Shown here piece by piece: positions 54,701 to 64,000 of a DNA stretch of 64,000 nt. The DNA comes from Phyllobacterium zundukense. Lineage in GTDB: Bacteria; Pseudomonadota; Alphaproteobacteria; Rhizobiales; Rhizobiaceae. Both the position numbers and the translations under genes were made by a program. The notes below the pieces were generated by a model. The model ran no database searches. It saw only the letters and a program-made list of their open reading frames with translations, and was not told the origin of the DNA. Each line of letters begins with the position of its first letter. Positions within the stretch are counted from its first letter, which is position 1. Location: positions 2,578,501-2,642,500 of the forward strand of contig NZ_CP017940.1 in the NCBI RefSeq assembly GCF_002764115.1, given 5' to 3'.

Positions 54701-55057
54701 AATAATTCCTCCCTCAAAATCGGATCAGTAAAAACAAATCGACAAAGCAGCCGGAAGGATCTGCGTGCCATCGGGCATGCGAGATCGTCGCACAGTTGGC
54801 GGGTTGCCATCACTGTACGTTCACCAATCCTGCATTATCGGGACCTGGTTCTTGCTCAAAAAAGAATTGTTCGTCAAAAAATCAAATTGTGCGAGGTTGT
54901 AGCCCGCACCATCGTTTAAACTATCGAATTTTCATACAGGTAGCCCCCTCCCAAGGTGCCGCGCAGACGAGCGCAGCAAGGAAAAAACACGAATACGAAA
55001 TTCCGTCAATTATTCGATAGTCGCATAAAAAACCTTGGAAGCTGCTCTTGGAGGAAT
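54701..55057. other. Gap with no supported gene
   Basis: No open frame in this 357-base stretch resembles a protein and no hairpin or repeat stands out. It should hold the GH31 promoter (minus strand) and the 3' flank of the deacetylase gene. Confidence 0.35.
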
Positions 55058-55819
55058 TCAAACCCCAGGTTGTGCCGAACGTTCCGTCTCCTGAACGTCC
55101 TCCAGACGAACGAAACGGAAGCCTTTCTGCTTCAGCGCCAGAATGCCCTTGACCACCCCTTCCCCTGCGACACGGGACGGCTGGTTGACATGGGCGATGA
55201 TGACGTCACCGTCCTTGGCGGCTGCGATGCGCTTTTCCACCTGGCCGGCCAGCAGCGATGCCCCCATATCCGCATTGAGCGAATAGCCTGCCACGCGATA
55301 TCCCATCTGGTGGATCAGCGTAATCGCATCGTCGCTATAGCGGGCCGTCGCATCGCGATACCAGGCCGGTTTTGTTACCGTCGCAGTTTGCATGGCATCG
55401 ACGCCACCCTGAATCTCGGCACGGATGGCAGCCTGAGAGCCGGCGGTCTTCAAGCCGAACATTGTCGGCTGGTCGTCGATAGCCGGAACATGGTTCAGGC
55501 CATGATTTTCGAGCTCGAACAGGTCTGGATGCGCTTTCAATATGCCAAGCGCAGCGGCGTTGCGCTTCAGCCAGCGGCCCGTGACAAAGATGGTTGCCGG
55601 GATATGGTTCTCCACCAGCATGTTCACGATGCGCAGATCGGTCTGGCCGGCGCACGCATCGAGCGTCAAGGCAACCTGCGGCGCGGCTTTGCCACCCTTG
55701 TCTATATAGAGCTTGGGTTCGACAAAGTGCGGATGTTCGCTGGCCGACACACCACTGACCGATAGGATGAGAAAGAGAACTGGAAAAAGAGCGGAAGTTT
55801 TATGCACGATGCGAGCCAT
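55058..55819 (-). CDS. Polysaccharide deacetylase-family protein, secreted
   Basis: 253 residues. MARIVHKTSALFPVLFLILS is a Sec signal peptide ending near SGVSA. NodB-fold motifs: the Asp of VALTLDACAG, ENHGLNH with the two metal His, and KPAWYRDATARYSDD. Family enzymes remove N-acetyl groups from chitin-like or peptidoglycan sugars. Lies beside GH31 and ppdK. Substrate unknown. Start at 55819 is the only one giving a signal peptide. Confidence 0.84.
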   Translation of the reverse strand: MARIVHKTSALFPVLFLILSVSGVSASEHPHFVEPKLYIDKGGKAAPQVALTLDACAGQTDLRIVNMLVENHIPATIFVTGRWLKRNAAALGILKAHPDLFELENHGLNHVPAIDDQPTMFGLKTAGSQAAIRAEIQGGVDAMQTATVTKPAWYRDATARYSDDAITLIHQMGYRVAGYSLNADMGASLLAGQVEKRIAAAKDGDVIIAHVNQPSRVAGEGVVKGILALKQKGFRFVRLEDVQETERSAQPGV

Positions 55820-55888
55820 GTCCGAGGGAATCCGCGCAGAGATAGACGCGCGGAAACAAGCGGATTTGTGGCAGGATCGCCTTTGGGT

Positions 55889-58552
55889 TTACTTTGATTT
55901 GGCCGATGCCTGAGCAGCAGCCAGGCGAGCAATCGGGACCCGGAACGGCGAGCAGGAGACGTAGTCCAGCCCGGTTTCCTCGCAAAAATGGATCGAGGCC
56001 GGGTCTCCGCCGTGTTCGCCGCAGATGCCCAGCTTGATGCCGGGACGCGTTGCCCTGCCTTTTTCCACGGCGAGTCGCACCAGTTCGCCCACGCCATCCA
56101 CATCGATCGACACGAACGGATCCTCCTCGATAATGCCTTTCATCTGATAGGTCATCAAAAAGGACGAAGCGTCATCACGCGAGATACCAAATGTCGTTTG
56201 GGTCAAATCGTTGGTGCCAAAGGAGAAAAATTCGGCAACTTCGGCAATCGAGTGCGCACGCACCGCAGCGCGCGGCAGTTCGATCATTGTACCGACCAGA
56301 TAGTTGATCTTGATGTCCGCTTCCTTCATCACATCGGCAGCAACAGCGTCGATGCGCGCCTTGACGAAATCCAGTTCGGCACGAAGTCCGACGAGCGGCA
56401 CCATGATTTCCGGTTCGACTGGTGCGCCGGTCGATTTGGCCGCTTCGACCGCCGCTTCGAAAATCGCCCGCGCCTGCATCTCGGCAATTTCCGGATAGGA
56501 AATGGCAAGCCGACAACCGCGATGACCCAGCATGGGATTGAATTCGTGCAGGCTTTCAGTTCGCTCACGCAGCTTGTCCACACTGACATTCATGGCAGCG
56601 GCAACTTCGGCGATTTCCTCTTCCGTCTTCGGCAGGAATTCATGCAAAGGCGGGTCAAGCAGGCGAATCGTGACCGGCAAACCGTTCATGATTTCGAACA
56701 ATTCGACAAAATCGGACCTCTGCATCGGCAACAGCTTGTCGAGTGCAGCGCGGCGGCCATTCTCGTTGTCAGCCAAGATCATCTCGCGCATGGCGATAAT
56801 GCGCTCGCCCTCGAAGAACATATGTTCTGTACGGCAAAGGCCGATACCTTCGGCACCGAATGAGCGAGCCATTCGAGCATCGGCAGGTGTCTCTGCATTG
56901 GCGCGCACCCTCATGCGCCGTGCCCCGTCGGCCCATTCCATGATCTTACCGAAATCTCCAGAAAGCTCTGGCTGCAACATGGGCACAGCGCCCTTCAATA
57001 CCTGACCGATACCGCCATCGATCGTGATGATGTCGCCCTTCTTGAGCACGACGCCCATGGCGAGCAGGGTTTCGTTGCGATAGTCAACACGCAGCGCACC
57101 TGCGCCTGAAACACAGGGCTTGCCCATGCCGCGCGCCACCACGGCGGCATGACTGGTCATACCGCCCCGGGTGGTCAGGATGGCTTCAGCAGCGTGCATG
57201 CCGTGAATGTCTTCGGGGCTCGTCTCGATGCGGACGAGAATGGCCTTGCGCCCTTCCGATTTCAGCTGTTCGGCATCTTCCGAAGAGAAAACAATTTCGC
57301 CGGTAGCGGCGCCCGGCGATGCCGGAAGGCCGCTGCCGATGACATCACGCTTCGCCTTTGGGTCAATGGTCGGGTGGAGTAGCTGGTCCAGCGAAGCGGG
57401 GTCGATGCGCAAGACGGCTTCCTCGCGTGAAATCAGGCCTTCCTCGGCCATTTCCACGGCAATCTTCAACGCAGCTTTCGCTGTCCGCTTGCCAGAGCGT
57501 GTCTGCAACATCCAGAGCTTGCCGTTCTCGATGGTGAACTCGAGGTCCTGCATGTCGGTATAATGTTGCTCAAGCCGTTCTGACACGGCGCAGAACTCGG
57601 CAAACGCATCCGGCATGACCTTCTCGAGCGATGGCTTGTCCGATCCTGCTGCTATGCGCGCTTCTTCCGTAATATTTTGCGGCGTGCGAATGCCAGCCAC
57701 CACGTCCTCGCCCTGAGCGTTGACCAGAAACTCGCCATAGAGCTTCTTCTCGCCCGTGGAAGGGTTGCGGGTGAAGGCGACGCCGGTCGCCGACCGATCC
57801 CCCATATTGCCAAAGACCATCGCCTGGATATTGACGGCAGTCCCCCAGCTTTCGGGAATATTGTGCAGGCGGCGATAGGTGATCGCGCGCGTATTCATCC
57901 AGCTGGAGAACACTGCGCCAATGGCGCCCCACAGCTGCTTTTCCGGATCCTGCGGGAAGGACTCTTCGAGTTCTTCCTCGATCTTCGCCTTGTAAAGGGA
58001 AATGACGTTCTTCCAGTCTTCGGCCGTGAGGGCCGTATCGACTTCATGGCCGAGATTGGCCTTGGTATCCTCGAGGATCTCCTCGAATACCGAATGGTCC
58101 AGGCCCATCACGACGTCGGAATACATCTGGATAAAGCGACGGTAACTGTCATAGGCAAAGCGAGCATCGCCGGTTTCGCGTGCAATCGCTTCCACTGTCT
58201 CATCATTAAGACCAAGATTGAGAACTGTATCCATCATGCCAGGCATGGACGCACGAGAACCCGAGCGCACGGAGACGAGCAGAGGCCTTTCCCTGTCGCC
58301 GAAGGTGCGGCCCGTGATCCTGGCTATATGTACCAGGGCCTTTGTTACGTCCGTTTCAAGCGTCTCGGGGTATTGGCGGCCGTCGTCGTAGAACCGGTTG
58401 CAAACTTCGGACGTGATGGTGAACCCTGGTGGAACAGGCAGCCCGAGGGCGCACATTTCGGCAAGATTTGCGCCTTTTCCACCCAAAAGATTGCGATCAC
58501 CAGCAGAACCTTCTGCCTTGCCATCGCCGAACGTGTAGACCCATTTCACCAT
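55889..58552 (-). CDS. ppdK: Pyruvate, phosphate dikinase
   Basis: 887 residues, full length. N-terminal LLGGKGANLAEMCALGLPVP starts the ATP-grasp domain. The phosphohistidine domain has TTRGGMTSHAAVVARGMGKP (catalytic His), and the C-terminal TIM barrel ends with ICGEHGGDPASIHFCEE. Interconverts pyruvate, ATP and phosphate with PEP, AMP and PPi. Cytoplasmic. Stands between the deacetylase gene and smc, all on the minus strand. Confidence 0.96.
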   Translation of the reverse strand: MVKWVYTFGDGKAEGSAGDRNLLGGKGANLAEMCALGLPVPPGFTITSEVCNRFYDDGRQYPETLETDVTKALVHIARITGRTFGDRERPLLVSVRSGSRASMPGMMDTVLNLGLNDETVEAIARETGDARFAYDSYRRFIQMYSDVVMGLDHSVFEEILEDTKANLGHEVDTALTAEDWKNVISLYKAKIEEELEESFPQDPEKQLWGAIGAVFSSWMNTRAITYRRLHNIPESWGTAVNIQAMVFGNMGDRSATGVAFTRNPSTGEKKLYGEFLVNAQGEDVVAGIRTPQNITEEARIAAGSDKPSLEKVMPDAFAEFCAVSERLEQHYTDMQDLEFTIENGKLWMLQTRSGKRTAKAALKIAVEMAEEGLISREEAVLRIDPASLDQLLHPTIDPKAKRDVIGSGLPASPGAATGEIVFSSEDAEQLKSEGRKAILVRIETSPEDIHGMHAAEAILTTRGGMTSHAAVVARGMGKPCVSGAGALRVDYRNETLLAMGVVLKKGDIITIDGGIGQVLKGAVPMLQPELSGDFGKIMEWADGARRMRVRANAETPADARMARSFGAEGIGLCRTEHMFFEGERIIAMREMILADNENGRRAALDKLLPMQRSDFVELFEIMNGLPVTIRLLDPPLHEFLPKTEEEIAEVAAAMNVSVDKLRERTESLHEFNPMLGHRGCRLAISYPEIAEMQARAIFEAAVEAAKSTGAPVEPEIMVPLVGLRAELDFVKARIDAVAADVMKEADIKINYLVGTMIELPRAAVRAHSIAEVAEFFSFGTNDLTQTTFGISRDDASSFLMTYQMKGIIEEDPFVSIDVDGVGELVRLAVEKGRATRPGIKLGICGEHGGDPASIHFCEETGLDYVSCSPFRVPIARLAAAQASAKSK

Positions 58553-58711
58553 CGCAGCCTCCCATGCCGCCAGAGCACAAGAGAGGTCTACGCGATCAAT
58601 CCGTCAAGCACCATCAAAAAATGCTGCATTGCACCATTCAAATCGATTAGCAGAGTAAATCCGCGTTAAGCTTTGAAATCCTTCGTCATTTGAAAGGCCC
58701 AGGACATCGCA

Positions 58712-61700
58712 TCAGCTCGCTTCGCGCAGCTGCTCGGCGGTCTGAAGATCGACGGAAACCAGCTGGCTGACGCCCTGCTCGGCCATGGTTACGCCGAAGA
58801 GGCGGTTCATACGCGCCATGGTGATCGGATTGTGGGTGATCACCACAAATCGCGTATCGGTTGATGAGGCCATTTCGTCCATGAGATTGCAGAAACGCTC
58901 GACATTATGGTCATCAAGCGGTGCATCCACCTCATCGAGCACACAGATCGGCGCAGGATTGGTCAGGAACACCGCAAATATCAAAGCCATTGCCGTCAAG
59001 GCCTGCTCGCCGCCGGACAAAAGCGTCATTGTCTGCGGTTTCTTGCCGGGCGGGCGAGCCAGAATTTCAAGGCCGGCTTCCAGCGGATCGTCCGATTCGA
59101 TCAGCTGCAGTTCTGCAGTACCGCCGCCAAAAAGGTGAGTGAACAGGCGCTGGAACTGGACATTGACCACTTCGAATGCGGCCAGCAGACGTTCGCGGCC
59201 CTCACGGTTCAGACTCTGGATTGCCTGACGCAGTTTCTTGACAGCCTCGATAATGTCTTCACGCTCGCTGACAATGGCTTCAAGCCGCGCTGACAATTCT
59301 TCCTGCTCTTCTTCAGCCCGCAGGTTCACGGCGCCGAGACGCTCACGCTCGATCCGGAGACGCTCAAGGTTGCGTTCGGTGGCATCGACATCGGGCACAG
59401 GATCATCGGCGCCAAGCCCGGTCAGTTTCATCGCCTCATGCGGCGCACAGTTCAATGCTTCGACAATACGGGTTTCAGCGTCCTTGCGCCGCTCCTGCGC
59501 CGCAGCCAGGCGTTCTTCGGCGCGTGCCCTGCCCTCGCGCGCTGTCGCGAGAGCCTGAATGGCGTCAGTGGCGGCTTTGTCCAGTTCCTGTTGCCGGGCT
59601 TCGGCGACGGCAAGCCTGTCGGCGGCGTCCTTGCGCAAAGTCTCCGCCTCCGACAATTGCGAAAGCAGCGTGCGGTTACGCTCGGCGAGTTCGTCTGGCG
59701 CATCCGCAAGGTTTTCCGCCTCGCGCTCGGCCTCCAGGCGACGTTCGGCAAGCGATTTGATCTGCCGGTCGGCATTGTCGGCGCGGTCGATCCAGCTTCT
59801 GCGCTCGTAGCCGATCGATTCGAGCCGGCGCATGCGATTATCGGCGTCGCGGCGCAGTCCGTCATGGATCGCCCGCGCTTCTGCCAGTGCTGCGCGATCC
59901 AGCGTGACTTCGCTCGTCAGGTTTGCAAGCCTGATATTGACTTCCTGCAGATCAACAGCGTTTGAAAGCCGTGTTTCTGCTTCAACGAACTGTTCCTGCG
60001 TTTCCTCGAGGCTTTCGGCGAGCCGGGCCTTGCCCTCGTCGAGAGCAGCACGGCGGCTGGATAGTTGCCCGGATGCTCGTTCCGCAGCAGCCAGCGCCTC
60101 GCGAGCATCGCTGACGGCCCGCTGCATGCCGCGCCAGTGATCCCGCGCGGTCCGCTCCGTTTCGACGGCCTGACGCACTTCCGTTTCCGCTGCGGCAATC
60201 CCGGCCTCCGCCTCGCGCAAGCGTTTTGTTGCCTCGACCACTTCGAGATCAAGTTCCGCCAGGCGGTTTTTCTGGGCAAGGCGCTGCGCGGCGGGAGTAG
60301 GCGCATCGGCGCTCGCGGTATAACCATCCCAGCGCCAGAGCGCGCCTGAACGGCTCACAAGGCGCTGGCCTGGCTTCAACGCAGATTGCAGGCGCGATCC
60401 ATCCGCTTCATCGACAATGCCGATCTGGGCAAGGCGGCGCGCCAGTTGACGCGGGGCGCGGACAACCTCGGCCAGGGATTGAAGACCTGCGGGCAATGCG
60501 GGATCTTGACTTGAGTCATCGACTTCACCCCAGAAAACCGGAGCGCTTCTGTCGATCGGCGCATCGAGATCCTCACCCAGGGCTGCTCCAAGGGCGATTT
60601 CATAACCCTTCTCGACCTTGACGGATTCCACCACTGCCGGGAAAAGGTCTGAGCCGCCCACATTGATCATCTTGGCGAGCGTACGCGCTTCCGTCTCGGC
60701 TCGACCGAGATTGCTGCGTGCATCCTGCACAGGCTGCCGAAGTTCCGTCTCCCGCCGGCGGGCTGTCTCAACGGCCACCTCAGCCGCAAGGGCAGATTCT
60801 TCGGCATGTTCGAGAGCAGCTTCCGCTGCTTCCACAAGCCCCTGCTTTTCCACGGGATCTGCCAAAGAGGCGATCTGCGCCGCGACAGCCGACAGATCAC
60901 GCTCGACATCGCTCATCTGACGGACGAGCCGATCACGCCGCTCAGCGCTTTCGCGCAAATTCCGTTCAATCTGCGCCCGTTCGGCCGAGCCTTCCGCACG
61001 CTCGGCGGTAACCTTGGCAAGCGCGGCTTCGCTTTCCTTCAGCTTGGCGTCAGCACGTTCAAATTCAGCGCGGGTCTCGATCTCGCGCTCGCCAGCATTG
61101 GCGTTTTCTTCGTTAAGCGACCGCTCCTCAGCGCCGAGACGCGCAAGCACATCGGCATTGTCGCGTACCATCTGTTCTTCGCGCGCAATATCGGCCGTAA
61201 ACTGTATCAGGCGCTTTTCCAGCTCGGTTTGCCTAGCACGTATGCGTTCCGCTTCCTCATTGAGCTGCGAACGGGCGATAGTCAGGCGCTGCAAAACGGC
61301 GGCGGCCCTGGCTTCCGCGTCACGCAAATCCGGCAGCTTGTGTGCGCCGATAGCCTGCTCCTTGGCAGCATTCATCTGGAATTGGGCCTGATCGCCGACG
61401 CCGGAAGTCGCGACCGACAGTGCCGACTGCGCTTCGCCTTCATGCGCCTTGGCGACCGACCATTTCAAATGCAGCAGAATCGCCTCAGACCGGCGGATAT
61501 CGGCGGACAGGCTCTTGAAACGGTTTGCCTGACGCGACTGGCGCTTCAGGCTCTCGATCTGCGTTTCAAGCTCGCCAACGACATCCTCAAGACGTTCAAG
61601 ATTTTGTTCAGCAGCCCGCAGTCGCAGTTCAGCTTCGTGGCGGCGGGTGTGCAGCCCGGAAATTCCTGCGGCCTCTTCCAGCAATGCGCGGCGCGCTTGC

Positions 61701-62170
61701 GGTTTGGCCTGGATCAATTCGCCGATGCGCCCTTGTCCAACCATCGACGGCGAACGCGCACCAGTCGACTGATCGGCGAAAAGCAGTTGCACGTCCTTGG
61801 CGCGGGCATCCTTGCCGTTGATGCGGTAGACTGAGCCTGCCTCGCGTTCGATACGGCGCGAAACCTGAAGTTCGTCCGCATTGTTGAAGGCGGAAGGAGC
61901 GCTGCGGTCCTGGTTGTCGAGGAAAAGCGTTACTTCTGCCGTATTGCGCGATGGGCGCGTGCCGGAGCCCGAGAAGATCACGTCGTCCATGCCGGACGCG
62001 CGCATATTCTTGTAGGAGTTCTCGCCCATGACCCAGCGCAACGCCTCGACAAGATTGGACTTGCCGCAGCCGTTGGGGCCTACGACACCGGTCAGACCGC
62101 TTTCGATGACAAATTCAGCCGGTTCTACGAAGGATTTGAAGCCGAGAAGGCGGAGTTTGGTGAAGCGCAT
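58712..62170 (-). CDS. smc: Chromosome segregation ATPase SMC
   Basis: 1152 residues, usual length. N-terminal Walker A GPNGCGKSN (about 32-40), two long coiled-coil arms, a hinge near residues 500-640 (GGSDLFPAVVESVKVEKGYE), and the C-terminal signature LLSGGEQALTAMAL with Walker B PICVLDEVDAPLDDHN. Forms condensin-like rings with ScpA and ScpB. Cytoplasmic, DNA-associated. The 3' end is about 160 bases from ppdK. Confidence 0.97.
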   Translation of the reverse strand: MRFTKLRLLGFKSFVEPAEFVIESGLTGVVGPNGCGKSNLVEALRWVMGENSYKNMRASGMDDVIFSGSGTRPSRNTAEVTLFLDNQDRSAPSAFNNADELQVSRRIEREAGSVYRINGKDARAKDVQLLFADQSTGARSPSMVGQGRIGELIQAKPQARRALLEEAAGISGLHTRRHEAELRLRAAEQNLERLEDVVGELETQIESLKRQSRQANRFKSLSADIRRSEAILLHLKWSVAKAHEGEAQSALSVATSGVGDQAQFQMNAAKEQAIGAHKLPDLRDAEARAAAVLQRLTIARSQLNEEAERIRARQTELEKRLIQFTADIAREEQMVRDNADVLARLGAEERSLNEENANAGEREIETRAEFERADAKLKESEAALAKVTAERAEGSAERAQIERNLRESAERRDRLVRQMSDVERDLSAVAAQIASLADPVEKQGLVEAAEAALEHAEESALAAEVAVETARRRETELRQPVQDARSNLGRAETEARTLAKMINVGGSDLFPAVVESVKVEKGYEIALGAALGEDLDAPIDRSAPVFWGEVDDSSQDPALPAGLQSLAEVVRAPRQLARRLAQIGIVDEADGSRLQSALKPGQRLVSRSGALWRWDGYTASADAPTPAAQRLAQKNRLAELDLEVVEATKRLREAEAGIAAAETEVRQAVETERTARDHWRGMQRAVSDAREALAAAERASGQLSSRRAALDEGKARLAESLEETQEQFVEAETRLSNAVDLQEVNIRLANLTSEVTLDRAALAEARAIHDGLRRDADNRMRRLESIGYERRSWIDRADNADRQIKSLAERRLEAEREAENLADAPDELAERNRTLLSQLSEAETLRKDAADRLAVAEARQQELDKAATDAIQALATAREGRARAEERLAAAQERRKDAETRIVEALNCAPHEAMKLTGLGADDPVPDVDATERNLERLRIERERLGAVNLRAEEEQEELSARLEAIVSEREDIIEAVKKLRQAIQSLNREGRERLLAAFEVVNVQFQRLFTHLFGGGTAELQLIESDDPLEAGLEILARPPGKKPQTMTLLSGGEQALTAMALIFAVFLTNPAPICVLDEVDAPLDDHNVERFCNLMDEMASSTDTRFVVITHNPITMARMNRLFGVTMAEQGVSQLVSVDLQTAEQLREAS

Positions 62171-62257
62171 CAGGTGCCCTTTCGCCCAAACATCGCAGAA
62201 GCAAATAGTCCGATGACGGGCGCAGCGAGGCGCCCGCCGAAACTTGAGCAGCAGGTA

Positions 62258-62971
62258 CTAGAGCAGACCGTCGATAACTGCTGACATTTCGTCAACCGAT
62301 AAGGCTCCCGAGTATTTGGTGCCGTTGATGAAGAATGTCGGGGTTGCGTTTACTCCGAATTCGCTGGCACCGCGCTCACGCACTGCATTCACATCATCCA
62401 GAAGTTTTTGGTTCGTCAAGCAAGCCTTGAAGGACTCCTGTGTAAAACCTGCCAATTTGGAGATTTGCAGCAAAGGTTCCTCGGCATTTGCCGCTCCGGC
62501 CCACTGTTCCTGCTGTTTGAACAGAACTTCAACCAACGGATAATAGCGCTCTTCGGGTGCGCAGCGCGCCAGCATGAAGGCGGCGGCAGCGCGCGGGTCG
62601 AATGGGAACTCACGCAGGATCAGCTTCGCCTTGCCGGTATCGATGTATTTTTCCTTGATGGCTGGCAGCGTCGTTGTAGCGAAATGCGCGCAGTGCGGGC
62701 AGGTCATCGAAGCATATTCGACGATCGTCACCGGGGCCTCGGGCTTGCCCATCACCATATCTTTCAGTGAGCCGGCAGCCATGAGTTTCGCTTCATCGAC
62801 TTTACCGGCGGGTGGCGGTGCTTGTACCCCTGATGCATTCGGGACCTGGGTCGCATTTTCCGCCGGCTTTGCGGCATCTTCTGACCAAGCCTGACTGCCG
62901 GCCATGGCGATGGCAGCCGTAGAAACGGCGGCAAGTGTCAGAATTTTTCTGCGGGTCAGCAATTCAGTCAT
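62258..62971 (-). CDS. DsbA-family thioredoxin-fold protein, exported
   Basis: 237 residues from ATG 62971 (MTELLTRRKILTLAAVS); a GTG three codons upstream is possible. The N-terminus has a short basic region with RRK then a hydrophobic stretch, so Sec or Tat export is possible. The redox active site is CPHC (YASMTCPHCAHFATTTLP), and the cis-Pro region is GVNATPTFFINGTKYSG. Oxidises or isomerises periplasmic disulfides. It commonly follows smc in this order, and does here. Confidence 0.88.
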   Translation of the reverse strand: MTELLTRRKILTLAAVSTAAIAMAGSQAWSEDAAKPAENATQVPNASGVQAPPPAGKVDEAKLMAAGSLKDMVMGKPEAPVTIVEYASMTCPHCAHFATTTLPAIKEKYIDTGKAKLILREFPFDPRAAAAFMLARCAPEERYYPLVEVLFKQQEQWAGAANAEEPLLQISKLAGFTQESFKACLTNQKLLDDVNAVRERGASEFGVNATPTFFINGTKYSGALSVDEMSAVIDGLL

Positions 62972-63104
62972 AAGGATCACCTGTCTCCGGTGTTGATTAT
63001 GTTTCGAGTGACTCGTTAGAGCCTCATGCCAGTCTCTTTAAGGCAGACCATGCATTCTGTCTTTGAATTTTTCGTGATCCAATGTCCGCGAATTCATAGA
63101 AGGA

Positions 63105-63605
63105 TCAGCGTTTGATCTTCTCAGCGTGGATGCTTTGGCCGAGCCGCTGCAGCGCTTCGCGAAGACTTTCATCCTCGATTGGCTCGACCGATCGGCTGAT
63201 CTTGGCAGCCGTGGCGGCATCGACGGGCGGCAGGGTACGACGCTTTGCGACAGGTTGGGATACAGGCTTCTGCTCGATCCTGATGCGCCCGACTGCGGCA
63301 AATCCAAGAAAGGAATTGACGCGGCTGATGATTTCACCCGTTTCGTGCTGAATGCGCATCGCCGTGAAGCCCTGGCAGGCGATCACCAGCGTGGCCGGCT
63401 GAAACGGGTCGTCCTCATGCGCCCGGCGCGGCCAGAGAAGCTTAAGTGGCCGGGACTGTTCTCCCAAGGCGGATCCGACAACCTCTTCCCAGGCTTGAAC
63501 AAGTTCGATGGTGATCCCTGCCCGCTTGCGCAGTACGGGATCCAGAATGCCGGCGGCAGGATCGGCAAGCGGCCGGAAGCCCTTTTTGCTGCGGTCGTCA
63601 TTCAT
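63105..63605 (-). CDS. DUF721 / DciA-family protein
   Basis: 166 residues. FRPLADPAAGILDPVLRKRA and VQAWEEVVGSALGEQSRPLK are the DUF721 block; VIACQGFTAMRIQHETGEII follows. DUF721 proteins include DciA, an RNA/DNA-binding helicase-loading factor in bacteria without DnaC, but this alphaproteobacterial subgroup is not proven to act so. Located upstream of the dsbA-like gene. Its start lies 30 bases past the epimerase stop, so it may be read from the epimerase transcript. Confidence 0.8.
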   Translation of the reverse strand: MNDDRSKKGFRPLADPAAGILDPVLRKRAGITIELVQAWEEVVGSALGEQSRPLKLLWPRRAHEDDPFQPATLVIACQGFTAMRIQHETGEIISRVNSFLGFAAVGRIRIEQKPVSQPVAKRRTLPPVDAATAAKISRSVEPIEDESLREALQRLGQSIHAEKIKR

Positions 63606-63635
63606 TGGACCAGTCCGCCCGTTCCAGAGGAAACA

Positions 63636-64000
63636 TCAGCGGCCATTATAGCCGCGAAACCACTCAACGAACAAAGGTATGCCTTCTTCCAGCGACGTGG
63701 TAGGCGAAAAACCAAGATCGCGGGCGGCCAAATCGATGTCCGCGTAAGTGCGTTCTACATCAGCAGGCGGCATCGGCGCGAATTGTTTGATGGCTTCGCG
63801 ACCGCAGGCCTTCTCGATAATTTCAATGAAACGCATCAAAGCAACCGGCTTGTTGTTGCCAAGATTATATATCGGCGCGGTTTCATCCGGATTCGCCAAT
63901 ATGCGACTTACCGCGCCAAATACACCATTGACGATATCATCGATGAACGTGAAGTCTCGCTCCATACGGCCATGATTGTAAACCTTGATCGGCTCGCCTT
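63636..64000 (-). CDS. Sugar-nucleotide epimerase C-terminal part (UDP-glucuronate 4-epimerase-like), cut by window
   Basis: The frame is open to base 64000, so the gene enters the window from the right; about 121 C-terminal residues are visible. EPIKVYNHGRMERDFTFIDD and IYNLGNNKPVALMRFIEIIE match the C-terminal half of UDP-glucuronate/GDP-mannose-type extended SDR epimerases (CapI family). It would supply UDP-galacturonate for surface glycans. The catalytic Tyr/Lys lies outside the window. Confidence 0.82.
   Translation of the reverse strand, partial: GEPIKVYNHGRMERDFTFIDDIVNGVFGAVSRILANPDETAPIYNLGNNKPVALMRFIEIIEKACGREAIKQFAPMPPADVERTYADIDLAARDLGFSPTTSLEEGIPLFVEWFRGYNGR

Overview
The window looks like chromosomal DNA from an alphaproteobacterium of the order Hyphomicrobiales, probably the Phyllobacterium/Ochrobactrum/Mesorhizobium group. 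The basis is moderately high GC, the smc-dsbA-DUF721 neighbourhood, a fused CysNC, the transglutaminase/ATP-grasp/alpha-E cluster, a RIME-like intergenic repeat, and a close match (from memory) to the Mesorhizobium pyridoxamine-pyruvate transaminase. No species is assigned.

Layout. 0-2.3 kb: a nitrilase-superfamily gene cut by the window edge, then three small genes, two of them single-helix membrane micro-proteins. 2.3-9.4 kb: a minus-strand peptide-type ABC transporter (two ATPases, two permeases, a Tat-exported binding protein) led by a pyridoxamine-pyruvate aminotransferase-like gene, with a VapBC module sitting on the opposite strand between the binding-protein and permease genes. 9.7-16.4 kb: transglutaminase, circularly permuted ATP-grasp + alpha-E, and transglutaminase-DUF2126 genes as one operon. 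17-20.5 kb: a cobalamin riboswitch followed by a BtuFCD-type importer. 20.5-24.4 kb: sulfate activation (cysQ, cysNC, cysD). 24.8-28 kb: a cyclase-TolB-TPR protein, ribokinase and tRNA-Gln. 28.2-32.7 kb: envelope glycan genes. 34.4-41.6 kb: purine/urate catabolism (uraH, uraD, xdhA, xdhB, allA, puuE). 41.6-48.8 kb: small membrane proteins, bioY, an MBL hydrolase, DUF1499, a second PIN toxin-antitoxin pair, and a phospholipase C with a frameshift in its signal peptide. 49-55.8 kb: class III aminotransferase, phytase-like esterase, a GH31 glycosidase broken by three frameshifts, and a polysaccharide deacetylase. 55.9-64 kb: ppdK, smc, dsbA-like, DUF721 and a truncated sugar-nucleotide epimerase.

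The most novel signal is a family of three ~200-nt elements (16631-16829 +, 28183-28386 +, 32690-32493 -). Each has a 5' GCCAGCCGG hairpin, a Shine-Dalgarno-like site, a micro-ORF of about 29 codons beginning MW(Y/S)LP, a hairpin buried inside that ORF, and a final GC hairpin capped by GAAA or TTCG. Base changes preserve both the peptide and the stems. All three lie upstream of, and co-directional with, an importer or glycan gene. I do not recognise the family.

A second theme is repeated DNA. A nested palindromic element with arms resembling ATCTCCCCCTTGTGGG occurs four times, and its arms occur a fifth time; one copy lies inside the btuF-btuC operon. Frameshifts cluster between 47.6 and 54.3 kb, so either several secreted-enzyme genes are decaying or the base calling there is poor.
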